Source: Ruminococcaceae bacterium UBA1730 (GTDB lineage: Bacteria; Bacillota; Clostridia; Oscillospirales; Acutalibacteraceae). Taken from it: a stretch of 20,796 nucleotides of DNA. The first letter of the stretch is position 1. Each line of letters starts with the position of its first letter. The notes beneath the pieces are model-generated. The model saw only the letters and a program-made list of their open reading frames with translations. It was not told where the DNA came from and did no database searches. The translations under genes were made by a program, and so were the position numbers. The stretch spans positions 1 to 20,796 of the forward strand of contig DCII01000035.1 in NCBI GenBank assembly GCA_002315935.1, given 5' to 3'. Below, in pieces: positions 7,496-13,837 of the stretch.

Positions 7496-9172
7496 ATGGC
7501 TAAAAATGACAGCACAAAAAGCAAGGCTGAAATCTATCGTGCAGAAAGAAAAGAAAGAATAGCTAAGGCCAACAAAAAGAACGCTAAAGGCAAAAGCAAG
7601 GCAGCAGGCGTAGCCACTAAGGTTATCGGAGCTGTAATCATTGTCTGCGTTGTTCTTCTCGCAGGCTGGTATCTTTCAGCTACACTCGGTCTGGCAGACA
7701 GATTGACAACTGCTCTCAAGATCGGCGACACAAAGGTTTCAACAACTCTTTATACCTATTATTATAAAGCAGAGTATCAGCAGACATCATATTACGCTCA
7801 GTATTATGCTCAGTACGGCATGAACATGGGTTATGATTCAAGTCTTGCTCCCGATGACCCTGCAAACACAACAACCGATACTGACGGCAATTCAATCACT
7901 TGGGCTGAATCCTTCAAGAAATCAGCAGTTGAGCGTGCACAGTTTGTTGAAGGCTACTATGCAGAAGCTAAAGCAGCCGGCTACAAGCTTACCGATGATG
8001 AAAAATCAGAAATTGATGAAACAGTAGAAAGCTACCGTTCATCAGCTTCAGAAAACGGTTATTCACTCAACGCTTACCTTAAGGCTGCATTCGGTTCAGG
8101 CTTCAACGAAAAGCTTTTCAGAACACAGCTTGAAAAAGAGAAGGTTGCAGAAAACTTCTATAATGATAAGCAGACTGAATTCAACGACGGTATAACCGAT
8201 GAGAAGATTGCCGAAACATACAAGGCAGCTCCTTATAAATACGACTATGTTGATGTTCGTTACTATGCTATCCCCTTCACAACTCTTGAAGCAGCAGAAG
8301 GCGACACAGAGGAGACTCTTGCAACAAAGCAGAAGGCTGAAAACGCAAAGGTTGTTGCAGAAGCAAATGCAGTTCTTGCAAAGATTACCGATGAAAAATC
8401 ATTCAGCGATGCCGCTCTTGCAAAGGCAAACGAAGGAAAAACAGGCGATGATGTAATCAAAGAAGATCCTTCAACCCTCACAAAGCACGGTCAGTACAGC
8501 TCTCTTTCATCCTCCTTCACTGAAGAAGGTGCAAAGTGGGTATTTGACGCAGCAAGAAAAGCCGGAGACAAAAAGGCTATCGAAGGCGAAGGCAATGCTT
8601 TTATAGTTTATATTGTTAAGCCCGCATACACAGGCAACAGCGTTGATGTCCGTCACTGCTTTATAAACTTCAATGCTGCCGATTCAAGCAATGTTACCGA
8701 TGAAGAAAAGGCAACCGCAAAGGCAAAGGCTGAAGAGCTTTATGCAAAGTGGAAGTCAGGTGAAATGACTGATGCTTCATTCGCTTCATTCGCAACCGAA
8801 AACACCGAGGATACAGGCTCTGTTGAAACAGGCGGACTTTACGAAGGCGTAAGAATTACAGACAGCATGTATACACAGTTCCTTGACTGGTGCTTCGCTG
8901 AAGGAAGAAAAGACGGTGACAACGGCATCATCGAAAGTGATACCGGTTATCATATCATGTATATGAAGAAGATCAACACCGAAGACACAGACAGAAATAA
9001 CTCAATCCGCACAGAGCTTGGTTCTGCCGCATTTACCGAATACGGCGAAAAGCTTCTTGCAGATGACGGTAAATATATCGTTACCGAAAATGCAACAATA
9101 ATTAACAATGTTGTTGTTAAATTCTGCGATGATATTAGAAAGAATCTTTCATACAGCTCAACAGCACAGTAA
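7496..9172 (+). CDS. Membrane-anchored PrsA/SurA-like peptidyl-prolyl isomerase
   Basis: This 558-residue protein has a highly basic cytoplasmic N-terminus (1-40), one membrane segment (about 41-64) and a large extracytoplasmic part. A SurA-N-like chaperone region (about 72-240) is followed by a parvulin-like repeat beginning near YDYVDVRYYAIPF (about 247) and a clearer parvulin domain from VDVRHCFINF to TGYHIMYMKK (about 382-492). PrsA proteins help secreted proteins fold after Sec export. Unlike Bacillus PrsA it lacks a lipobox and uses a signal anchor. The residues around 92-110 are rich in tyrosine and glutamine. Codon use is strongly biased, suggesting high expression. A promoter precedes it and a terminator follows, so it is monocistronic. 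Confidence 0.85.
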   Translation: MAKNDSTKSKAEIYRAERKERIAKANKKNAKGKSKAAGVATKVIGAVIIVCVVLLAGWYLSATLGLADRLTTALKIGDTKVSTTLYTYYYKAEYQQTSYYAQYYAQYGMNMGYDSSLAPDDPANTTTDTDGNSITWAESFKKSAVERAQFVEGYYAEAKAAGYKLTDDEKSEIDETVESYRSSASENGYSLNAYLKAAFGSGFNEKLFRTQLEKEKVAENFYNDKQTEFNDGITDEKIAETYKAAPYKYDYVDVRYYAIPFTTLEAAEGDTEETLATKQKAENAKVVAEANAVLAKITDEKSFSDAALAKANEGKTGDDVIKEDPSTLTKHGQYSSLSSSFTEEGAKWVFDAARKAGDKKAIEGEGNAFIVYIVKPAYTGNSVDVRHCFINFNAADSSNVTDEEKATAKAKAEELYAKWKSGEMTDASFASFATENTEDTGSVETGGLYEGVRITDSMYTQFLDWCFAEGRKDGDNGIIESDTGYHIMYMKKINTEDTDRNNSIRTELGSAAFTEYGEKLLADDGKYIVTENATIINNVVVKFCDDIRKNLSYSSTAQ

Positions 9173-9178
9173 AAATTC

Positions 9179-9216
9179 GCTCCTGCGTTTCATTTGATTC
9201 GCAGGAGCTTTTTTAT
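9179..9216 (+). terminator. Terminator of the PrsA-like gene
   Basis: GCTCCTGCG (9179-9187) pairs perfectly with CGCAGGAGC (9200-9208), followed by TTTTTTATT. Confidence 0.92.
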
Positions 9217-9245
9217 TATCATTATTATCATATCAACATTAATTA

Positions 9246-9270
9246 AAAAATCCCCCGTTTCTGACGGAGG
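9246..9270 (-). terminator. Terminator of the hypothetical minus-strand gene
   Basis: On the minus strand CCTCCGT (9270-9264) pairs with ACGGGGG (9258-9252) through a short CAGA-type loop with one wobble, followed by ATTTTTT. It starts 8 bases after the stop codon. Confidence 0.75.
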
Positions 9271-9277
9271 ATAGAAA

Positions 9278-9949
9278 TTATAAGCTGTAAACACCGGTCT
9301 GCATAACCGCATATTCAATTTCTTTTACTCTGAAATATTTATAAACAGGTTCATTGAATATATAGTAATCAGTCATGTTATAATTATCAAGACCGATGGT
9401 ATTAATCTTGAATGAATTTGCATTACAGATAAAAAGCTTGTTATCATAAACCGAAACATCTGTCGGATGGCAGAATGCTCTCTCCTTCGGACTGCCGATT
9501 CTGAATTCATTTCTTGAATATCTGATAGAATAATTCACTATTGCATTTGAATCAGGAACGGCAAACCAAACATCGGCTCCGTTGACCGCAGGTGATATTC
9601 CGGGATTGCCGAGATATTCAACCTTTGATTCCGAAATAATCTCGCCCATAGCCCCGAAGACCTTGAGCGTTCCGTCAGGATACGCCGCCGCCCTTGTTCC
9701 TGCACTGAGATTAAGAATAGTGCAGGTAATGAAATCGCCGAGATTTCTCGCAATATCCGTTCCGTTATCTCCCAGCTTCTCCCTTATGTAAGCCAGAACC
9801 GGTATTTTTTCAAAAGCATCCGCATCCTGGTCAAAATCATAGAAAACGGCTGCTTCTTTTCCGCTGTCAACTGTTTCACGGCAGGCATACATAAAGCCTC
9901 TGTCTGTCGGCACAATATCAAGCATATCAGCATTGAATAATTTCTGCAC
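9278..9949 (-). CDS. Hypothetical protein, possibly beta-propeller-like
   Basis: I do not recognise this 223-residue protein. It has no signal peptide or membrane segment. The sequence is mostly short beta-strand-like segments ending in turns, for example AAYPDGTLKVFGAMG, GADVWFAVPDSNAIVNY and VYDNKLFICNANSFKINTI, which recall NHL or PQQ-type propeller blades reading a small molecule or protein. Fewer than six repeats are visible, so a complete propeller is doubtful. The start is GTG at 9949, with GGAGG 8 bases upstream. It sits directly after the 6S-like RNA on the same strand and is followed by its own terminator. Confidence 0.75.
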   Translation of the reverse strand: MQKLFNADMLDIVPTDRGFMYACRETVDSGKEAAVFYDFDQDADAFEKIPVLAYIREKLGDNGTDIARNLGDFITCTILNLSAGTRAAAYPDGTLKVFGAMGEIISESKVEYLGNPGISPAVNGADVWFAVPDSNAIVNYSIRYSRNEFRIGSPKERAFCHPTDVSVYDNKLFICNANSFKINTIGLDNYNMTDYYIFNEPVYKYFRVKEIEYAVMQTGVYSL

Positions 9950-9977
9950 TGAAATTTCCTCCGAAAAAAGATAAATA

Positions 9978-10157
9978 CCCCGCCAAGCCGTATGCGGTCA
10001 GTTGTAACCTGCTCTTAGCAGGTGGGTGCCTCCCGAAGTTCTCTCGCTCCCTTCGTCCGCCGCAAGGCGGGAGGTCTGCAATCCCAAATCGGAGTCCGGC
10101 TCCCTTAAAGTGTGTGTTGGGTTACATATTGACCGGATTTAATCGCACAAGGCAGGG
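9978..10157 (-). ncRNA. ssrS: 6S RNA-like (SsrS) transcript
   Basis: Read on the minus strand, this ~180-nt GC-rich stretch folds as a long interrupted hairpin. CCCTGCC at the 5' end pairs with GGCGGGG at the 3' end; GTGCG with CGCAT; GGTCA with TGACC; GTAAC with GTTAC. A large purine/AC-rich internal bubble (around ACACACACTTTAAGGGAG) follows, then CCTCCCG pairs with CGGGAGG. The loop region holds CGCC/GGCG and CGAAG/CTTCG hairpins. Length, central bubble and the GGCACCCACCTG-type 3' strand fit 6S RNA, which binds sigma-A RNA polymerase in stationary phase. A T-rich run (TATTTATCTTTTTT) follows the closing stem. SRP RNA, tmRNA and RNase P signatures are absent. Confidence 0.68.
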
Positions 10158-10158
10158 T

Positions 10159-10168
10159 GTTATATCAT
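10159..10168 (-). promoter_or_regulatory. Extended -10 promoter of the 6S-like RNA
   Basis: On the minus strand TGATATAAC forms an extended -10 (TG-N-TATAAC) just upstream of the predicted RNA 5' end. No good -35 is seen, which fits an extended -10 element. It overlaps the end of the DUF1292 gene. Confidence 0.45.
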
Positions 10169-10174
10169 TTAAAA

Positions 10175-10477
10175 TTAATCCTGATCCTCTTCGAATTCAA
10201 ACATCTCTGCAAGTCTTTCTTCGAAAGCATTGCCGACTTCCTCGAATTCAGCATCGTCTTCTATCGGGCAAAGATAGGTTTCGCCGTTTTCCTCCTCAAC
10301 CTTGAGAATGATAAGCTCATCCTCGCCCTCAACTATCTTATCCGGATTCTCAGGCAGAGGAAGCAAAGCAACATATTTGCCGCTGTCTGTTTCTATTCTG
10401 TCAAGCTCCTCAAATATATGTTCTTTTCCCTCTTCGTCAATAATGCTGACTACATCGGGAGCATATTCTTCAGCCAT
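10175..10477 (-). CDS. DUF1292 family protein (YrzB-like)
   Basis: This 100-residue, very acidic protein matches DUF1292, small proteins of unknown function widespread in Firmicutes. The family opening is visible: VVSIIDEEGKEHIFEELDRIETDSGKYVALLPL, here in pieces around residues 9-41, followed by DELIILKVEEENGETYLCPIED. The C-terminal third is almost entirely Glu, Asp, Phe and Ala. There is no export signal, so it is cytosolic. GGAAAGGA lies 9 bases before the ATG. The 6S-like RNA begins about 18 bases after the stop, on the same strand. Confidence 0.9.
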   Translation of the reverse strand: MAEEYAPDVVSIIDEEGKEHIFEELDRIETDSGKYVALLPLPENPDKIVEGEDELIILKVEEENGETYLCPIEDDAEFEEVGNAFEERLAEMFEFEEDQD

Positions 10478-10509
10478 AAATATAAATCCTTTCCGTTTAA
10501 TACATATAT

Positions 10510-10538
10510 ATTTTACCCCGAAGTCTGCTCATAGTCAA
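10510..10538 (-). promoter_or_regulatory. Promoter of the DUF1292 gene
   Basis: On the minus strand TTGACT (10538-10533) and TAAAAT (10515-10510) are separated by 17 bases, upstream of the start codon at 10477. Confidence 0.75.
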
Positions 10539-10596
10539 TAGAAAATAATTATATATCAAAATAAATAATTTTTTTCAACTTTTCTATAATTTACTA

Positions 10597-10625
10597 TTGA
10601 CAATCACTAACAACAGTGATATATT
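10597..10625 (+). promoter_or_regulatory. Promoter with palindromic operator, upstream of an unclassified RNA
   Basis: TTGACA (10597-10602) is followed after 17 bases by TATATT (10620-10625). The spacer is almost exactly a perfect palindrome, ATCACT-aacaac-AGTGAT (10603-10620), placed where a repressor would block polymerase. I do not recognise the cognate regulator. Confidence 0.6.
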
Positions 10626-10631
10626 ATAGGA

Positions 10632-10741
10632 TAGTCAACGGACCGCAGTTTTTAATAAGCAATACTCCGATTCAGTTGCGGTCAAAACTGAATAGAAAAT
10701 ATCGTAACCTCTTGCCTATGGTGAGAGGTTTTCGTATTTTT
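10632..10741 (+). ncRNA. Unclassified structured small RNA or riboswitch-like leader with terminator
   Basis: About 110 nt downstream of the operator-bearing promoter and containing no reading frame. GACCGCA (10641-10647) pairs with TGCGGTC (10677-10683). Two alternatives compete or combine: CAGTTTT (10646-10652) with AAAACTG (10684-10690), giving an H-type pseudoknot, or ATTCAGTT (10670-10677) with AACTGAAT (10686-10693). A terminator follows: AACCTCT (10706-10712) with AGAGGTT (10724-10730), then TTCGTATTTTT. No riboswitch family I know matches. No gene follows within 400 nt, because the next promoter is at 10816, so it is probably an independent RNA. Confidence 0.5.
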
Positions 10742-10815
10742 CACCAAACACACAGTGAAATAACAATGTAATACTGTATTTTTTCATAATTTTTTTATTA
10801 TCTTATATATAAAGA

Positions 10816-10844
10816 TTGACAAACAGATTATTGAGTGTTATTAT
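10816..10844 (+). promoter_or_regulatory. Promoter of T-box leader 1
   Basis: TTGACA (10816-10821), 17 bases, then TATTAT (10839-10844). Transcription would begin near 10851, just before stem I of the leader. The 75 bases between the preceding RNA and this promoter are AT-rich and hold nothing else I can support. Confidence 0.8.
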
Positions 10845-10861
10845 TTTAAAAAATGAATATA

Positions 10862-11126
10862 AAAGCTATGACGAAGACGGTAGAATTTTACGGCGTACAG
10901 AGAAACGGTGGTTGGTGCAAACCGTAGGTCAGTTTCATTCAATGCCTATCACTTCCGAGCCGGTTGCCCGACAACTTTTCAAGTAAGTAGGCGCTTCCCG
11001 TGATTGCTGCGTAAAAGCATAGGAATTAGTGGATTCCGAGAGAGGCAATTTTAAATTGCAATTTGAGTGGTACCGCGGATGTTATCAAGCATTCGTCTCA
11101 AAGAGATTTGAGGCGGGTGCTTTTTT
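10862..11126 (+). promoter_or_regulatory. T-box leader 1, specifier read as ATC (isoleucine)
   Basis: This tRNA-sensing leader has the diagnostic T-box GAGTGGTACCGCGG (11065-11078), whose TGGT can pair with the ACCA end of uncharged tRNA. The terminator is 11087-11126: AGCATTCGTCTCAAA with TTTGAGGCGGGTGCT, then T6. Stem I contains a GA motif (TGACGAAGA), the AGAGA and GGTTGGTG apical motifs, and a GAAG (10873-10876)/CTTC (10952-10955) helix closing the specifier loop. In B. subtilis glyQS the specifier is followed by one purine and then this helix; the same arrangement here gives ATC (10948-10950) followed by A. Uncharged tRNA-Ile would allow read-through into the gene at 11165. Confidence 0.9.
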
Positions 11127-11164
11127 AATCGCTTAACTCGCCGAATTTTCAGGAGGTAAGAAAT

Positions 11165-13432
11165 ATGTCCACAGTTGATACCGAAAAATTATCAGAGGTT
11201 GCCCGCAGAATAAAGGAAATGCGAGAAATTTCCGATATTTCCGAGCAGGAAATGGCTAAAAAAACAGGTCTTTCTGTTGAAGAATATCTTGATTTCGAAG
11301 CGGGCAAAAAGGATTTTCCCTTCACTTTCATCCACAAGTGTGCTCTTGCATTCGGAATAGGCATGACCGACCTTCTTGAGGGTCAGAGTGCTCACCTTAA
11401 CTCTTATACAGTCACAAGAAAGGGTCAGGGACACGACACCGCAAAGGAAAACGGCATTGAAATCCAGAATCTCGCCCCATTCTTCAAAAAGAAAATTGCA
11501 GAGCCTTATTGGGTTCGTTATGAATACAGCGAAGAGCTTCAGAATAAGCCAATTCATCTCACAACTCATTCGGGTCAGGAATTTGACTTCATCATGAGCG
11601 GACGCCTCAAGGTTCAGGTCGGCAACCATATTGAATATCTTTCGGAGGGTGACAGCATTTATTATAACAGCTCAACTCCTCACGGAATGATAGCTGTTGA
11701 CGGCAGAGAATGTCTCTTTGTTGCAGTTGTTCTTCCCGGCGAAAACGAACAGGAAACAATCATCAGAGACGGTCTTTTCCATAACTCCGCAGAAGCTACC
11801 GAATATGTTTCAAGCAAATTCATCAACACAGAAACAAATGAAGACGGTGCGTTGCAGTCAATCAGCTTCAACGACGAAGATAAATTCAACTTTGCGTTTG
11901 ATATTGTTGATGCAATTGCAGAAAAGAAGCCCGGAAAGCTCGCAATGCTTCATATTGATAAAAATCATGTTGAAAGAAGATTTTCCTTCAAGGATATGAA
12001 GAGAGCATCCAATCAGGCGGCAAACTATTTCAAGTCTCTCGGCATCAAAAAGGGAGACAGAGTTATGCTCGTTCTCAAGCGTCATTATCAGTTCTGGTTT
12101 GCAATTCTCGGTCTTCATAAGCTCGGTGCAATTGCAATTCCGGCAACCAATCAGCTTCAGGACCACGACTTCGAATACCGCTTCAATGCCGCAGGTGTCA
12201 AGGCAATCCTCTGCACCGCAGACGGAGATGTTGCTTCCCATGTTGATGCGGCTGAAAAAACCAGTCCGACTCTTGAAACAAAAATTCTCGTTGGCGGCAA
12301 GCGTGACGGTTGGCACGATTTCAACGAGGAATTCAACCTTTTCTCCGCTCATTTCTACCGCAATGAAGAATCACCCTGCGGTGACGACACAATGCTCATG
12401 TTCTTCACCTCGGGCACAACAGGTTATCCCAAAATTGCGGCTCATTCATATAAATATCCCCTCGGTCATTATATCACGGCTAAATACTGGCACAGCGTAA
12501 GCGAACAGGGACTTCATTTCACAATTTCCGAAACCGGCTGGGGCAAGGCTCTCTGGGGCAAGCTTTATGGTCAGTGGCTCTGTGAGGGTGCGGTTTTCAC
12601 CTATGATTTTGACCGCTTTGACGCTTCCGATATTCTGCCGATGTTTGCAAAATATCAAATAACAACCTTCTGTGCTCCCCCGACAATGCTTCGAATGATG
12701 ATAAAAGAAAATATTTCAAAATATGACCTTTCATCAGTCAGGCATATGACAACCGCAGGTGAAGCACTCAACCCTGAGGTTTACCGTCAATTCGAAAAGG
12801 CAACAGGTCTTCAGATTATGGAAGGCTTCGGTCAGACTGAGCTAACTCTTGCTATCGGAAATCTTATCGGCAACACTCATAAGCTCGGTTCAATGGGTAA
12901 ACCCAGTCCCCTGTTTGATATTGATATTGTTGACCCTGACGGAAATCCCGTTCCCGACGGCGAAACAGGTGAAATCGTTGTAAAAACAAGCGACAAGGTT
13001 CCCTGTGGTCTCTTCAAGGGATATTATAATGACCCCGAAAAAACCGAAGAGGTCTGGTATGACGGTTATTATCACACAGGCGATACGGCATGGCGTGACG
13101 AAGACGGATTTTATTGGTATGTCGGCAGAGTTGATGATGTTATTAAATCCTCCGGCTACCGCATAGGACCCTTCGAAATTGAAAGCGTTATTATGGAGCT
13201 TCCCTATGTTCTTGAATGCGGAGTTTCGGCTGTTCCCGATGAGGTCAGAGGTCAGATAGTCAAGGCAAGCATCGTTCTTGTCAAGGGAACAGTGGGCACG
13301 GATGAGCTTAAGAAGGAAATCCAGAATTATGTTAAGCTTCACACCGCTCCTTATAAATATCCGAGAATCGTTGAATTCAGGGACGAGCTTCCTAAGACAA
13401 TCAGCGGAAAGATAATCAGAAATAAACTCTGA
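11165..13432 (+). CDS. XRE-HTH/cupin/AMP-forming acyl-CoA synthetase fusion, isoleucine T-box controlled
   Basis: This 755-residue protein has three parts. An XRE-type helix-turn-helix lies at about 8-68 (VARRIKEMREISDIS, then EQEMAKKTGLSVEEY). A cupin follows at about 130-190 (HSGQEFDFIMSGRLKVQVG, GDSIYYNSSTPHGM). The rest is an acyl-CoA synthetase (about 240-755) with the P-loop FFTSGTTGYPK (about 413), GFGQTE (about 553), YHTGDTAWRDEDGF, and catalytic K749 in SGKIIRN. The ligase resembles acetyl- and medium-chain acyl-CoA synthetases: acid + ATP + CoA gives acyl-CoA + AMP + PPi. The isoleucine-type T-box and the downstream Vor/IlvE suggest 2-methylbutyrate as substrate, which is an inference. 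AGGAGG precedes the ATG. The HTH-cupin half looks like a complete regulator module and may sense the acyl product or bind DNA. Confidence 0.85.
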   Translation: MSTVDTEKLSEVARRIKEMREISDISEQEMAKKTGLSVEEYLDFEAGKKDFPFTFIHKCALAFGIGMTDLLEGQSAHLNSYTVTRKGQGHDTAKENGIEIQNLAPFFKKKIAEPYWVRYEYSEELQNKPIHLTTHSGQEFDFIMSGRLKVQVGNHIEYLSEGDSIYYNSSTPHGMIAVDGRECLFVAVVLPGENEQETIIRDGLFHNSAEATEYVSSKFINTETNEDGALQSISFNDEDKFNFAFDIVDAIAEKKPGKLAMLHIDKNHVERRFSFKDMKRASNQAANYFKSLGIKKGDRVMLVLKRHYQFWFAILGLHKLGAIAIPATNQLQDHDFEYRFNAAGVKAILCTADGDVASHVDAAEKTSPTLETKILVGGKRDGWHDFNEEFNLFSAHFYRNEESPCGDDTMLMFFTSGTTGYPKIAAHSYKYPLGHYITAKYWHSVSEQGLHFTISETGWGKALWGKLYGQWLCEGAVFTYDFDRFDASDILPMFAKYQITTFCAPPTMLRMMIKENISKYDLSSVRHMTTAGEALNPEVYRQFEKATGLQIMEGFGQTELTLAIGNLIGNTHKLGSMGKPSPLFDIDIVDPDGNPVPDGETGEIVVKTSDKVPCGLFKGYYNDPEKTEEVWYDGYYHTGDTAWRDEDGFYWYVGRVDDVIKSSGYRIGPFEIESVIMELPYVLECGVSAVPDEVRGQIVKASIVLVKGTVGTDELKKEIQNYVKLHTAPYKYPRIVEFRDELPKTISGKIIRNKL

Positions 13433-13492
13433 TACCGAAGAAATTAAAAAAGTAATTTTTCTAAGATTAAAGTAATTTTTTAAAACTTTTTA

Positions 13493-13521
13493 TTGACAAT
13501 AAACTAAAGTTGTGTTACAAT
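13493..13521 (+). promoter_or_regulatory. Promoter of T-box leader 2
   Basis: TTGACA (13493-13498), 17 bases, then TACAAT (13516-13521). No convincing terminator separates it from the previous gene, so transcripts from leader 1 may also read into leader 2. Confidence 0.8.
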
Positions 13522-13539
13522 CCACTTAATTAAATCGTT

Positions 13540-13813
13540 AAAGGCTTTGACGAAGAGTTCTGAAATTATATGCCCCCCAGAGAGATAGCGGTTGGTGTAA
13601 GCTATCGGAAACAGTTTTTTCGGATGTAGCTTCTGAGCCGGGAGGAAGAAAGCATTTGCAAGTAGAACCTCTCCGTGATTGCTGCGTAAAGGCATAGGAA
13701 TTATGTGATTCCGAGAGAGGCAATTCTTAATTGCAATTTGAGTGGTACCGCGGGTGACAGAATTTATTCGCACTCGTCTCAAAGTAATTCAACTTTGGGA
13801 CGGGTGCTTTTTT
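13540..13813 (+). promoter_or_regulatory. T-box leader 2, specifier read as GTA (valine)
   Basis: The second tRNA-sensing leader has the same T-box GAGTGGTACCGCGG (13740-13753). Its terminator is 13770-13813: GCACTCGTCTCAAAGT with ACTTTGGGACGGGTGC, then T6. Stem I has TGACGAAGA, AGAGA and GGTTGGTG motifs, and GAAG (13552-13555) pairs with CTTC (13630-13633). The three bases before the single purine that precedes this helix are GTA (13626-13628), a valine codon. From 13674 to 13753 it differs from leader 1 (10999-11078) at only about six of 80 positions, while stem I has diverged. Uncharged tRNA-Val would switch on the downstream operon. Confidence 0.9.
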
Positions 13814-13837
13814 CGTCCCGGAAACGAGAGGTAAGCT

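Noticed and set aside
10157..10534. Plus-strand reading frame of 125 residues opposite DUF1292
   Set aside because: It is the antisense shadow of a recognised gene and its promoter, and has no RBS.
10719..10772. Short leader peptide starting at the ATG in the small RNA terminator
   Set aside because: The start codon lies in the terminator loop with no RBS, and the 17-codon product shows no run of regulatory codons.
13441..13490. Terminator between the first synthetase gene and T-box leader 2
   Set aside because: There are only AT-rich direct repeats (AAAGTAATTTTT at 13449-13460 and 13469-13480) and a weak A/T-only pairing. No GC-containing stem is present.
10952..13633. Reading the specifier codons as TTC (phenylalanine) in both T-boxes
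   Set aside because: TTC lies inside the CTTC strand that pairs with GAAG below the specifier loop. By the glyQS arrangement the specifier is one purine further 5', giving ATC and GTA, which also match the branched-chain gene context.
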